Shown: positions 45,991 to 56,982, counted from the stretch's first letter. The stretch is DNA of 64,000 bases from Chloranthus sessilifolius (GCA_021018995.1 CM037587.1:87789251-87853250), one strand, 5' to 3'. A program made the numbers and translations. The notes: generated from the letters alone by a model not told the origin.

Positions 45991-48170
45991 AGGAACCAAC
46001 GAGGGCGCCTCTCTCAGCTGAGGAAGTGCGACGGCTGCTGGAGCCGTTCGTGCGATCCTTCAGATGATGTGGACTCATTCGAAATTTGGCATTTTTTTGT
46101 TGTCTTCCTCTTGCGTAATCCTTCGAATGCATGACATGAATAGTGGTGCAGCTGACGTTCCTGCCTCTTCTAGCATGTGAATTGTCTCGCACTCTGTGTC
46201 AGTCAGGTATCCATTTGTCTCCTCTTCTTCTTGTGTCGGTGACCTCGTTGGCAGCATAGATGGTTTCCCTTTTCATGGACTGTGATTCTATAGGATAAAA
46301 TCATACGCTCGGTAGAGATGTTGATCCTGATACAGGGGCCATAGGCCTCGTTGGGGACATTCTTGGTTGACAAAGGCAACCCTAAGCTTCTTGAAGAGTG
46401 ACAAGGCTGACCCTTCTTCATACAGTGATTGATTCATTATGAAGGTGCATTTCCTGCACAGCCTGTCAATTTTATATTATTTGCAATCGTACGGCCAGAT
46501 ACATTCCTCACTAGGTCCCGGTCTGAGGTAAGGGGAAATTGATTCCAAGTCATCTTCACTGTCGCGATCTGCACACAAGGCTTCGGGGATCGGGTCTTCT
46601 CTTGGAGTGATGTAAAGGTTGGATGGCTCGAGATAATGGTACATGATCTATAATGGGGCCAATATGGTTGGATGATGCAGGGGTAATCCAATGGGGATTC
46701 CCTTCCTCTGGGCCGATGTTCAAGGTAAATGTTATCAGAGCTAGAGTCTACTTGCTGAGGCTCGTCCTTTTCTACCTCACGGATCGCCTCTTCTTCAAAA
46801 AATGTTTAAAAGTTTTAATCATTTAGGTCTTCTTCCTTAGATTCGGGGAGACTGGATTGGGGATGTTATAATTGCGGTGTGGGCCTATCTTCGAGTGGCT
46901 CCCAGTGTCTTTGATGGTGAAGACATGCTTTGTATGGAGGGCACAGGATGCACGGGTTTTCCCACGAGCATTCCCATCCTTCAGGATTGGGGTCGGGACC
47001 GTCATTGCTGGAGCTAAAGACTTCTTGTCAGGGCTCGTCTTCTTCACTAGATGGGTTTTCGAGGCCTTGGTCTAGTTGTTCTACTAACTCGAGGGCTAGG
47101 AGATCTATCCAATAGTCTTCATCATTGCTCGTTGGCGGTTTCCACTCTTCCTCTAACGATCTCCAAAATATCTTGAGCTGAGGCAATCCTGGAGATTGGG
47201 GAGCGTCTAACCCCAATTCCTCTTCGACCTCTATAGTGGTAATGTGAGAATCTTCTGCCTCAGTTGTTCAATGAAACTCATCCCGGATCGCTCTCTCGCA
47301 TCGTTGCACCATAAACGTGCACAAGCTACAGGAGGGTGTCCTCGGATAAGAACATCAGCGTGGGCATCGCCAATTGTCAAGTACGTGTCGAAGTCAAAAT
47401 CATCGTTATAATCTAAATTTTCACTCTGGGAGTGATTGCGTTCCCTGAACAACTTCAGATGGTCTGCTCTAAGATGGCCTTCTAGTTCCATGGTAGGAAG
47501 ATTCAGCCAATAGTCCTCATAATTACTTGACGGCGAATGTCAGTCCTCTTCAGGTGGTGGTGATCTTCGGGGCTGAAGGGGGTCGCATGGATGTCCTCCT
47601 TCACCTTCTATGACTTCTATGTGAAAGTCTTCCTTGTCAGTTTATTCCCAATCTTCCATGAGTGGCTCAGGTTCTGAGGGTTTCTAATTTTCTACAACAA
47701 TCGATTCTTTAGTTCTGAACAATGATCCAATTCCCTCAAGCTGTCTATCTTTGTCATCATCTTGATTCAGGTTCATTAGATCTGCGAAAGCTTCAGCCAT
47801 CTACTCGATCTCCATGATTTAGGGTTTGGTGAGGGATTTCTCTTTGTTCAGCACATTGGCCTTCTCAGTCGTTCCATACACAAAGTGGTCGTAGAGTGAC
47901 CACTTGGGCGAGGTTGGGAAAAGGTCAGCCTATTTGTTGTCTAATTGGTAGCCTCACCTGGTGTGCTTACGAACCTTCTTTGGGATGATGGGTCCTATGC
48001 ACCCTTGCTTGTTCTTGTCGAGCCCCGTATGCGAGACATATCCTAGTTGACATAAGGTCCCACCCCTTTTTGAGGTCGGGTTTATGTCATACAGTCGTGT
48101 GAGGTCAAGGCCTGTTGTTCTCTTTGTCAACTTTAGTTGACAGGCTGAGGGGGACGAGGGATGGCTGATT
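45991..48170 (-). pseudogene. Protease-RT spacer of element C
   Basis: Resumes C after the AGGAA duplication. The minus strand encodes fragments rich in Asp/Glu/Ser; two similar blocks, NYEDYWLNLPTMELE (near 47500) and NDEDYWIDLLALELV (near 47110), show an internal duplication about 390 bases apart. Another segment is GLDAPQSPGLPQLKIFWRSLEEEW (47216-47150). No catalytic domain is expected in this spacer. Frames shift repeatedly. Confidence 0.55.
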
Positions 48171-48174
48171 TCTA

Positions 48175-48780
48175 CTATCGATGTGTCATTAGGAGTCTCC
48201 ACCCTTTTGATGTGACCAGTGGATAGAACTGAGTCATGAGCTGTTGGATGCTTGTCGTGTAGTCAGTATCTATTTCCTGGAGGGGTGCATCGGCATATAT
48301 CCTAACGATAGAATCTTTGAGGGGGAACTTAACGCACTGGTGATATGTAGACGCAAGAGCCTTCATGGATTCCAACCACTTTTTTCCCAGTATCAGGTTA
48401 TAGGTACTAGAAGAGTAAAAAATGTGGAATGTAACATCTTTGGTTTCCAGCCCAAGCTAGACTTGTAACTTGATAGTTCCTTTGACGAAGCGCTGAGAGC
48501 CATCATATGCAATGAGGGATAACGAGGATGGCCTTATGTCTTGTTTCATTTACTCGAGCGCCTTGAGCGTCATTATAGGATAAATGTTGAGCCCTGCGCT
48601 AGTATCCACTAGTGCATGAGGCACCAAAAATCCTCTGATCATGACTGTTAAATATATGGGGGCTGAACTTCCTCGTAATGATTCTTTTAGCATGTCAGCG
48701 TCTGTAAAGGTAAGTGTTGGAGGTTGTGTCATAACCGAAGTGATTTCGTGCAACTCGTTCAAGGTGGTGTCTTCATCCAT
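48175..48780 (-). pseudogene. Protease of element C (Tat-like)
   Basis: The minus strand encodes PTLTFTDADMLKESLRGSSAPIYLTVMIRGFLVPHALVDTSAGLNIYPIMTLKALE (given in parts: TFTDADM near 48715, HALVDTSAGLNIYP near 48600). The catalytic triplet is DTS in place of DTG/DNG, so the active Asp remains. After a frame change, 48375-48175 encodes STYHQCVKFPLKDSIVRIYAD, the usual HQCVKFP end of the Tat protease module. It would process the polyprotein. Decayed by stops between the two parts. Confidence 0.78.
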
Positions 48781-48855
48781 GTGTGTTTCGTCCAGTGCCT
48801 TTATTAATAGTTGGTGGTGTTCTGGTGACTTCTTGATGAGTTCAAGTATCGATAT

Positions 48856-50300
48856 CTATGCTGGCACTTTCCCAAGGTGTCGTAGGAGATCATACTCTTG
48901 GCCTGTTTCTAGTGCTGGCTCTTTGTCGAGCCTATGGGCTTTGTTCACATTAGGCTGAGGTGACTGAGGAGCCGGTGCCAGAGCTGGAGGTGGAGGAATT
49001 ACATGAGGTGGGGGAGGCAAGTTTGCTTCCCTTTCTCTTGTTATCCTTTCTGATTGCTGATTGTCCATGTTCTGCATCTCCCGGGTGAATGGTGACAGTG
49101 GTTAATTGGTCCCTGACTTAAGAACCAGGCACGTTGGTTGTTGATCCTTGAGCCATGTTGTGACTTGCGTCGACGAGCTTCCTGAAGCGTTCGTCATAAA
49201 CGGGGTAAAATTTGAAGACGGGATATGCACCGAAGCTATGCCGTTCCACAAGGGGAGATACTGTGTGTAGTCTTCCTCTTCTAAGAAGGTGGAGATCAGT
49301 GCCTCCTCTTTATCGAGTTCTTAGTTTTGTTGACTCATCTTTGCATCTAACTGGTGTTTGACCGCGATCTAGTGCTCTTGACTTGAAGTATTTTTGGAGA
49401 ACCTATCTACACATGATGGGATTTGGGATATAGGGGAAGTGGTGATGGAGTTTTCTCAGAATTTGGGGGAGTCAAGGGCTCTACGGGTTGAGGCTTGGTC
49501 TCCGAGCTCTGAAAGATTAGACTCGAATTCGAGTGAAGGCTGGATAGGGCGGAGGATTTGGAGGAGAGATTCCAGTGATTAGTGATGAAGGATGTGGGCG
49601 AACGATGGGAGGTATTGGAGGTTCAACTAGATTAATTGGGGTATCTAAAGGACTAATGCGGGTGATCAAGGTGGAAGGAAGGAAAGGGAGTGGGCCCGAG
49701 AGATCTACTATGGTGATGTGAGTGACCGGCCCTTGGTTGTGGTTGGGCATAGGATTATTGATGATCTATAGGTTTTGTAGGGGTTGATTATTATTTTGGT
49801 TGGAATTTTGGAGGGATTCGCAGTCAATTTGGTTTTGATTATTCATATCATAAATCATCTCCCGTAAAACCCAGTAGTCTTCTAGGTTATGTCCTGTGAA
49901 TTGATGAAAAGCATAAAACTTACTATAGTCAAGGTTCACAGGCTAGGGCAAGGGTCATTCTGGTGGTAATCGGATGAGGTTTTGATTACTGAGAAGGTGG
50001 AAAATGTTAAGGATGGTGTCAGGTAATGGAGGGTAGTGCTCGCACTTTGGTTAGTAAGGGCCCCTGGTTTGCTGATTGATGTTCTGGGGTGGGGGTATGT
50101 AGTTATAATTTTGAGGGTTAGCTTACCGGTTTTGGGTTGTATTTTGGTTTTGGTTATGGTAGGTGTTCTGGTAAGGGTATTGGTTTCAGTTCTGATATTG
50201 GTTTTGGCTCAGATTTTGATTTGGTTATCGCTGTTGATTTTGATTATGGTATTAATTTTGTCTAGAATTCCTTAGTTGATAGCTTCCATTTCAGCAGTTT
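48856..50300 (-). pseudogene. Gag C-terminal half of element C
   Basis: The minus strand encodes a Pro/Asn-rich region (49750-49517), low-complexity Asn/Gln-rich remnants (50275-50036), and 49077-48856 with ANLPPPPHVIPPPPALAP followed by EYDLLRHLGKVPA, the YDLL.HL..IPA motif that leads into the Tat protease. Many stops. Confidence 0.65.
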
Positions 50301-51189
50301 CGTGCTTGATTGACAACCACATTGACTTGCTCGAAGCCGGAGGTTTTCTTATTATTTTTTTACTTTGAGTCACTGGAAGAGGCGACTTTCAATGCTATTA
50401 TTGAAAAGGTGAGGTCCCCTCCCTTGATGTTTCATTGGATGCAATTAGCGGACGGGAAAAGGGTAGCAAATTCTTGGCAATCACTTATAATAAGAGCGCT
50501 TCGAAGAGGCTCTTTGATGTTTTCTATGATAATGTGGATCGCATCCTCTTCATCTGACTCTCAATGCAGGCAACGAGTTTCCTCCAACGCGTGATGAAGC
50601 CTTCCTTGAGTTCTTGCTTCATCATCATCAGGTCGCTGAGATTGACTGCTTGTTGTATCAAGTTCTTGTACTGGTCCAAGAATTGACTTGCTAGATCATT
50701 GAATGTGTCGATCTTGTGAAGTGGAAGTCTAAAAAACTAATTGAGAGCTTCTCCTTCCAAGGATCTCTAGAAGTAGTGGATTAGAAACCCTTGGTTATCG
50801 CGAACGGGTCGATAATCATTACAAAACAGTGCTAGATGGTGATTTGGATTCCTGGTGTCGTTGTACTTGTTGCTCTTTGGTGGCTTAAACCCTGTAGGTA
50901 GATTAAACTCAAGATCCCAACAGAACCTATCAAACTCGAACGACAGGCCAGGGCAGTTTCAATTAGCCATGTATTCGACGAGCATCTTGAGGAGATCCTC
51001 TACTCTTACAGTGGCGTCTTTCTGGATATTACAGAGGTGAGCCTTATCTTAGCGATTTTCGTCAAAGAGGGTGCAGGCGGTTCACCTCAGCGGTGATATA
51101 TGTGCTGATACCGTGCTCGGAGTAGGCAACTGTCTCTCCTCCCTTGGTCGTTTTAGTTCTTCCTTATCTTGCTGATCTTTAATAGTTTC
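50300..51189 (-). pseudogene. Gag capsid region of element C
   Basis: Minus-strand frames give FEFDRFCWDLEFNLPTGFK, PPKSNKYNDTRNPNHHLALF, DNQGFLIHYF (50960-50770), then FFRLPLHKIDTFNDLASQFLDQY and LMMMKQELKEGF (50730-50600), the retrotrans_gag core of Tat elements (FK.PKF.KYDGT..P..HL; W...LP...I.TW.DLA..F..QY). Frameshifts and stops interrupt it. Its N-terminal part is displaced beyond insertion G to 52753-53136. Confidence 0.75.
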
Positions 51190-51551
51190 TGTAGACACCC
51201 AAATTTGGCCCAAGGCTCGATTAACTTACACTTCAAGAAAGGTGTACCTTTCGAGCTTCCGAGAGCACTTCCCGAACCCTTAGAACTTAACCCAAACCCT
51301 TAGAAGCCTATCCCCAACCCTTAGGAATCAACCCTAACCTATAGAACCCCTCTCGAACCTACTTTAAACCCTCCTATGCAGTGGTTGAAAAGAGAAGTGC
51401 CAAAGTTTACACATCACTCTACTAGAGCTGAGACCTATCCCATCATAAAGAGGATGTTTCTAGTTTTCCAACAAACCCAGAATTACCTCAATCCGAGTTG
51501 TATACCGAAAGCTACGGCGGTTTGAAAATCAGGCAGAAAGGTAGGAAATTA

Positions 51552-51725
51552 GCCTAGCGTGCGTATTACACACGCTAGGCCAATTTTGCTAGATTTTGGC
51601 CTAGCGTGTCTAATAGACACGCTAGGCAAAATTGGCTTTCTTGGGCCCCATGGTGGGTTCTAAACCTCCAGGATTCTCAGAGAACACTGTTCCTATACCT
51701 AGCGTGTTTAATACACATGCTACGC
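51552..51725. repeat. CCTAGCGTGT..ACACGCTAGG hairpins in G
   Basis: Three related inverted repeats. At 51599-51627: perfect 13-base arms (GCCTAGCGTGTCT) around AAT. At 51552-51580: the same design with one mismatch and loop ATT. At about 51697-51725: a decayed copy. Confidence 0.92.
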
Positions 51726-52000
51726 TTAGGAACAGTGATTTTGGGGGATTTGGTCAAATTTCAAATTTGCGGTTTGACTTGTTGACCACCCCATCTATTG
51801 GGGTTGATTTCGTTAGGACTGTTGCACCCCCACTAGCCCTCTTTTCAACCCTTTTGCCACTTAGAACCCTACCCTATCAACTACCATTGAAACCCAATTC
51901 CCACCTACCTAAGCTTCCAAAAATCTAAAAAACCTTAGATCCCTATTTCCTAATTGCTAACCCAATTAGTCCTTTAACCCTTCACTAATCCTTTCCTTTT

Positions 52001-52010
52001 CTATAAATAG
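52001..52010 (+). promoter_or_regulatory. TATA box in G
   Basis: CTATAAATAG about 275 bases downstream of the hairpin array. Confidence 0.6.
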
Positions 52011-52752
52011 AGAGCTAACCCCCCTCTTGTTAAAGGCTTGAAAATTTTCCAAAGTGAGAAAAATATTAACTGATCCCTCTTCTCCCATTTTAGCATTCAC
52101 CCATACAAATTCAAGAATTGAAGTTCATCCTTCACAACCCATCTTCTATCATAAATTCCTTAGTTTTGCCAAGATCAAAGCCTTAGCCTACATCCCCTAC
52201 CCTCTAGTCACCAGGCCTTAGAGGTTCAAACCCATCCTTGAACACATTTGCTATCGGAAGCTCATCGGAAGCACATCCACGCGAAGGTCCATAGTAGTGC
52301 TACAAGGGCCCTAGAGCTTCAGCTCTCCCCTCTATTCCTCTACCTTCTTTGCTTTCCCTCTATCCTTGGATTGAGCCATTATGCCGCCCAAATTTCATCG
52401 GTATGAAGGGCTCAATAGGATCGGAGTGCCTTCGGGCAAGGGGGAGTGCTATCCATTTTTCCTTTCTTTTTATATACATAATTATATATATATATATATA
52501 TTTTTTATATCCACATCCAAACAGCCATAGTAGAAACCGCTTACAAGCGGGTTGATTGGGTTCCTAACACCTTCCCAATCGATAACCGAAGCCCCTACCC
52601 AAGAGCCTTTGGCATAGACCAGTAAATCGGAGTCATATTTTTGCACTTAGGTGCTCACATATTGATTTTGAGGTATCCCGGGTCACCAAAAGCTTCGGGT
52701 GGCGACTCCAAAAATAGATCGCATAGTCACGACTGATTGATAAAAATCCACT

Positions 52753-53136
52753 GTTGCACAATTTTGTACGCGGCAGCCATGCCTCAGAGCAGTTATTCAA
52801 CTTCTTCACCTCCTTTTTGTAATTTTTGGATGTTGTGTTCCACGAGTTGTCAGGCGGTGAAGTTCTGCCCGATACTGCTATCTTTTTCACCTTCGTTGTT
52901 ACTGGTGCTCGTGGGGGTGAAGGGATGTTCTTTGCCACCGACCATGTTAATCTTAGGGTGACATGGGGTGAATCGTAGGATGGTTCAGCGTCATATATGG
53001 GGTAATTGTGGTACCCCCGTAGCGGTGGATTACCGTTGTTGGTCAGATTTATTTTACGTATCCCTAACATCTCTAATCTTTGGTAGATACTCATAAACTC
53101 TCGGTGAGCTCTCGAGAAGGTGGGTGTGTGTAGCAA
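52753..53136 (-). pseudogene. Gag N-terminal part of element C
   Basis: The minus strand from about 53136 (MLHTPTFSRAHREF) encodes 120-odd residues ending in a Lys/Glu-rich helical stretch (KNYKKEVKKLNNC) before insertion G. It lies about 100 bases downstream of the primer site, where gag should start. I do not recognise a domain in this N-terminal piece; the assignment rests on position and on the capsid core beyond G. Confidence 0.5.
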
Positions 53137-53240
53137 ACTGATAAAAAGAACTAAAACTAAACAAAGCGGGAAAATAAAACTTACTAAGATAAAACAGAAA
53201 AATAAAGCTAAGCTTGATAGAAACTACTTTAGCAGAAAGA

Positions 53241-53258
53241 GTCCCATCGCGATTGCCA
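53241..53258 (-). other. Probable primer binding site of C
   Basis: The minus strand reads TGGCAATCGCGATGGGAC just after the LTR. It shares TGGC and position with the sites of the other Tat/Athila elements; the tRNA is not assigned. Confidence 0.5.
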
Positions 53259-53539
53259 GTCTTTTGGTATGCACTTTTTTGGTTCCTTTCGGTCCCTGGA
53301 AGAAGAGACCCAATCAGTCCTGTGGACTCTGCTTAAGGGCGGTGGAATAATAAACTAAGAAATATTAAATTACTGAAATTAAAGAGGCGAATATTAAATA
53401 GAGAGTACTTGGGTGATGCGATCACCAGTTGCAAATGTTTATCGACGCTGCAACATGTCACTGATCAAGCGCGGGGAGATGCGAGTTGACTCCTTTACTT
53501 AAAGTTGGCCATCTGACTTTGGCAGCTAAAGTAGTCTGT

Positions 53540-54185
53540 AGTCTGTCTAGTCTAGCTTCTAATCCTGCTTTAAGTCTAATTAACTTTATCTTCTTATCCT
53601 ACTCTGAGTTTGACTATTTGTGGGTCTCCTAGTACTACTCTAACTCTAACTGGCTGAGTTTTCTACTGCTACTCTAATTCTAATTAATTTAGCCTTCTAA
53701 TGCTACTCTAATTCTAACTAATTATTCTCCTAATGCTACTCTAACTCTAACTAGTTTAGTCTCCTAATGTTACTCTAATTTAAAAAAAGGGGGGGTTGTG
53801 GCCCGTTATGCTAAGGAGGATTGGCCCCGTTCCCGGGTACCTTCCGTAAGCTCCCTTGGGTAAATCGGTTGGCTAAGGGCTATTTTGTAAGTATGGGAAA
53901 TCAAAGACTGAATTTAAATTGAGAATTTAGAATCTAAGGATTAAAAATTAAGAATTTAAGGGTTAAGACTTAAAAATTAGAACTAGAACTGAGAATTATG
54001 AACTAGAATTAAGAAACTTGGAACTAGAATTACAGATTAAGAACTAGAACCTGAAATTAAGAACTAAGATCTAGAGGTAGAAATTTAAGAACTAGAACTA
54101 GAGATTAGTATTGAGAACTAAGAACTAGAAACTTGAAATTAAAAACTAGAACTAGAAAATTAAAAACTAAGAACTAGAAAGAGAT
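53540..54185. repeat. Two simple repeat arrays in the C LTR
   Basis: 53540-53780 repeats CTAATGCTACTCTAATTCTAA-like units of about 30 bases. 53900-54185 repeats AAGAACTAGAACTAGA-like purine-rich units. Confidence 0.75.
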
Positions 54186-54312
54186 TACCTGAAGCTAAGC
54201 ACTTCTTCCTCCTTCTAGTGCCGTAGAGAGAAATCAAGCTTCCTGTGAGAGATCTGAACTCGAGAGAGGAGAGATTGCTATTCAATTCATGAGTTTAGGT
54301 GTGGTAGGGGGG

Positions 54313-54322
54313 TCTTTTTATG
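54313..54322 (-). promoter_or_regulatory. TATA-like motif in the C LTR
   Basis: CATAAAAAGA on the minus strand, directly downstream of the word array and upstream of a CTCTCTCC leader. Confidence 0.45.
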
Positions 54323-54329
54323 GGTATCG

Positions 54330-54640
54330 AGCTAATTCTGCGTATGGGGCAATGTGCGCAATAAGTGAATTACGCGCATGACTGGAGGCGCTCAACTAAA
54401 TTTTGTGCATAGTACAATGTGCTTTATTCACTTTGAGTCAAGGATTTTGGGAAGTAGAGTCCCAGTCCATGTCTGGACTGATTCCGCGTTTGGTAGCACA
54501 CGTGCAATCGACTTTGCCTATCACTGTGTGCACGGGATCAAGGACTTTAGGTGATGCACGAGAGTGGAGTTCTGGTATGTTTGGAACAAATTACGTGCGT
54601 CATGGCAAGTGTGCAATCCAATTTTGCGCCGAGGTGATAG
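54330..54640. repeat. CAATGTGCGCAAT-like word array in the C LTR
   Basis: Variants such as CAATGTGCGCAAT, AATTACGCGCAT, AATTTTGTGCAT, AATTACGTGCGTCA and CCAATTTTGCGCC occur upstream (minus sense) of the TATA-like motif. They resemble the words at 3480-3810. Confidence 0.6.
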
Positions 54641-54857
54641 TGTGGAATTGGAGGAACTCCCGGGACGGGTCCGAGTTTCTGGGTTGATATTTCAACCCAT
54701 ACCTCGACTATATACTGTGCATGTAGTATATGGTCCCCGTATTTTGGGTTTTAAGGACTTCGAAGAAGATCAGTCCTTTTTCGTAGTTTGTGGGCAAGGT
54801 CAAGGGTTGACCAAACCGGTTTGTATACTCCGAGAGGGAAAAATTGGGGTGTCTATA

Positions 54858-55288
54858 AGGGGGAGAGAACTTCTCTCTCGCACTTTATGATGTGCTAGTG
54901 GAGCATGAAAACGGTCGTTCCATTATTCATTTTGTGTTGGTCGAACCCTATCGAGGACCTGATGCCTTTGCTTCAGGAAAAGTGGAGGGCTTCTGTGGGT
55001 GCTCCATTCTTCTTCAAATCTGGCATGGTAAGTACCTTGCCATTTTGGGATCCGTACCTCATGTTTATGTGGTGCGAGGGGAGGCTGCTTGATGCTTCTT
55101 GGGCCGATGCCCCAGTTTGCCTCAAAAGAATGCACGTGAGATGTGCCTATGGCTGGCCGAGGCTGAGCTTGTGTGGAGGCTTTCGTGGCTTGATGAGACC
55201 TTCTCGACAGTGTGATCCATCATGAGGGCATCACACTTCTGGGATTGACTGGTAGTACTCATTACTTCCCCTCGTGGGTGTTGCGCCA
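54858..55288 (-). pseudogene. Primer site and start of internal region of element E
   Basis: The minus strand has a candidate primer site TGGCGCAACACCCACGAGG (55288-55270), then a frame with MSTTSQSQKCDALMMDHTVEK and SASASHRHISRAF (55265-55122) and, in another frame, HEVRIPKWQGTYHARFEEEW. I do not recognise a domain. It looks like the start of a Tat-type leader or ORF1 and is cut at 54857 by the start of the C LTR. Confidence 0.4.
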
Positions 55289-56578
55289 ATTTGAGATGTG
55301 GTGCAAGCAATGTACAGAAAGGAAATGAAAAAGGGAACTCTTTTTGGTATATGCATTTTTCTTTTATATGTTTTTTGTTTGACGCCTTAAACGTGAAAGG
55401 AGGTAACGGGTCCCATTCTGAGAATAGTCAAACTTGTTCATGTGGATGGGACTACATGAAGCCCAAAATTTTATCAAGGTTGGAATGCCCATCCCTTTGG
55501 ATTAAATTAACCTTTTATCCTTACCTCGGGTCATGCATCCAACAATGCAGTTTGAAAGTCTACCTGATCAGGACCCGATTTGAGCTAACATAAGTGGCCC
55601 ATACGATGAACAAATAACCTGAAAATGTAATCGAAGGAGTACCTGAATTTTCTTTTCTTTTTCTCTCTTTTTTTCTAATCGAAGGAGTACCTGATTTTTA
55701 TTTTCTTTTTCTCTCTTTTACTCACGGTGCCTAAGATGGGTTTTCACCATGCTAGTTATAGCCATCTTTTTAACTCGCAGCGCCCTTTCAGGTTTTCACT
55801 ACATCCATAGGCATTTTGCCTTTTTACCCTAGGCGCCTTTTCAGATTTTCACCTGGTCCGCACAAGCTCGCTCTTTTTACTCGTGGCGCCCTTGCGAGTT
55901 TTCACCACATCATTTTTGCTTTGAGCTCGTTAAATTCTTTTTCTTTTCTTTTCTTTTTTCAAATACCATGATGATATGGATGTTGACTCCATCATAGCTG
56001 ATAGGACGAAGTTTCTTTTATTGTCTCCCAACTCGGCTTGTGCTGACCTAGCAGATACCATGACTGCGCATAAACCTTAAAGAGGGCATTCTTCAGGGGT
56101 GAATATTGGCCATGGGTTGAAAGGGATAGGTTAGAAATTTTGAAGGTATTCTCAGGTGTAAATGTCCTTTTGACTGGGTTCCTGCTGCTGTGATACACTT
56201 TTTCCTTGGTCTTTTTGCTATACAAGCCCCATGATTTTTCTATCCCTTTTCTTTTCTTTATTTTTTCTTTCTTTTCCAACATCCACTTTTTGGGATTTTG
56301 TTTTTCGAATATTTTGAATTTTGATGATAACTCCTTTGCTTCTTGCTTTAGGAGCTTCTCTTTTTCGGTATGTACACATATATTTTTTTCTTTTCTGGGA
56401 GGGGCTTGTGAAAGGCTATTGGCTCAAATTGAGTAGCAAAGGGTGTGAGCATTTAGGGACGGTTTTTGGCTAATTGGCTTTTAACATGATGGCCTCTTTT
56501 AAGGGGTCCTTTAAGTAGTCACATAGCCATTTTTATCAATGCTTACCTTACTGCAAGAGACTAGGAGTAGAATTGTCA
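55289..56578 (-). repeat. Probable LTR of element E
   Basis: Bounded on the minus strand by TGACAATTCTAC (56578), where the integrase frame of F breaks, and by the primer site at 55288. It contains a duplicated TAATCGAAGGAGTACCTGA block (55629 and 55675) and imperfect repeats of CGGCGCCCTT..GGTTTTCACC (55720-55920). No second copy in the window, so the assignment is tentative. Confidence 0.45.
55720..55920 (+). repeat. Imperfect tandem repeats ACTCGCGGCGCCCTT..TTTTCACC
   Basis: Four units near 55720, 55773, 55825 and 55877, each with a CTTTTTACTCG..GCGCC..GTTTTCAC core and a different tail; spacing about 50 bases. Confidence 0.7.
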
Positions 56579-56982
56579 AGCGATGCGGATGAGCTGATGC
56601 CTGTTGGATGCTTTTAGGTTGACTTTTCTGACAATGTTGAGGCCCCAGGTGGTAAATGGCTATGGAGTGGTCATGTTGTGGAGGTCTATAGCTGGCGCAT
56701 GTATTAGACTAAAGTGCTCTTGGCATTTGTAGCACTTTTGAACGTGCTTGCAACAATCAGTCTCCGTGATGGTCCAGAAGTACCCTTGCCGTAGGATTTT
56801 TTAGCGAGCATGAGATCGTTGACGTGGGCCTCACATACTCCTTCATGGATATCTTTCACAACGCTGGCTGCCTCACCTTCCGTTAGGCACTTGAGCAAGA
56901 TATTATTATGTGATTGTTTGTAGAGGCATTCACAATAGATGACGTAATTTGAAGCTAAGCGTTGAATGGTTCGCATGTCCAT
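56579..56982 (-). pseudogene. Integrase N-terminal part of element F
   Basis: The minus strand encodes the zinc region (LYKQSHNNILLKCLTEGEA, DIHEGVCEAHVN, MLAKK; the HHCC knuckle with some residues changed), KCYKCQEHFSLIHAP, then WPFTTWGLNIVRKVNLKA, the start of the catalytic core (canonical WPFS.WGIDIIG). The first catalytic Asp is replaced by Asn (WGLNIV). It breaks at 56579 exactly where an LTR-like sequence begins, so only about a third of the integrase remains. Confidence 0.8.

Larger units (their letters stand above)
51190..52752 (+). mobile_element. LTR fragment G inserted in gag of C
   Basis: Begins TGTAGACACCCAAATTTGG and shows LTR features: hairpin array (51552-51725), TATA (CTATAAATAG, 52001-52010), an AT microsatellite (52480-52500), then CACCAAAAGC..GGGTGGCGACTCC, where TGGCGACTCC (52700-52709) looks like a primer site. 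So the LTR proper ends near 52690 and a short leader follows. The opposite strand resumes C gag near 52753. The start resembles the C LTR start (TATAGACACCCC). No second LTR; a clear target duplication was not found (GTTTC versus GTTGC at best), so the right edge is uncertain. Confidence 0.65.
30899..54857 (-). mobile_element. Element C: Tat/Ogre-like retrotransposon, interrupted by D and G
   Basis: On the minus strand: 5' LTR (54857 to about 53260), primer site (53258-53241), gag (53136-49100), protease (48780-48175), a long spacer, RT with RNase H (33560-32461), a second RNase H (32334-32131) and integrase (31449-30899). The double RNase H marks the Tat lineage. Element D (34434-45990) and LTR fragment G (51190 to about 52750) lie inside. 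The integrase breaks off at 30899 against the PMD pseudogene and no 3' LTR is seen in the window. Extents therefore mark the outermost recognised parts, not proven termini. Confidence 0.72.
53259..54857 (-). repeat. Element C 5' LTR (probable)
   Basis: Minus-strand start TATAGACACCCCAATTTT is a mutated TGTAGACACCC as in G. It contains the word array (54330-54640), a TATA-like CATAAAAAGA (54313-54322) and an intron-like AT-rich stretch (54188 down to about 53370, donor CAG|GTAATC, acceptor TTTAATTTCAG). The right-hand partner LTR was not found, so the extent is inferred from the start motif and the primer site. Confidence 0.55.

Noticed and set aside
52690..52752. Exact right end and target duplication of G
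   Set aside because: The best candidate, GTTTC against GTTGC, has a mismatch and the preceding bases do not end in CA; left unresolved.
54892..55225. Plus-strand coding frame of about 106 codons
   Set aside because: It opposes the minus-strand frame that follows the E primer site, and I recognise no domain; possibly a chance frame.
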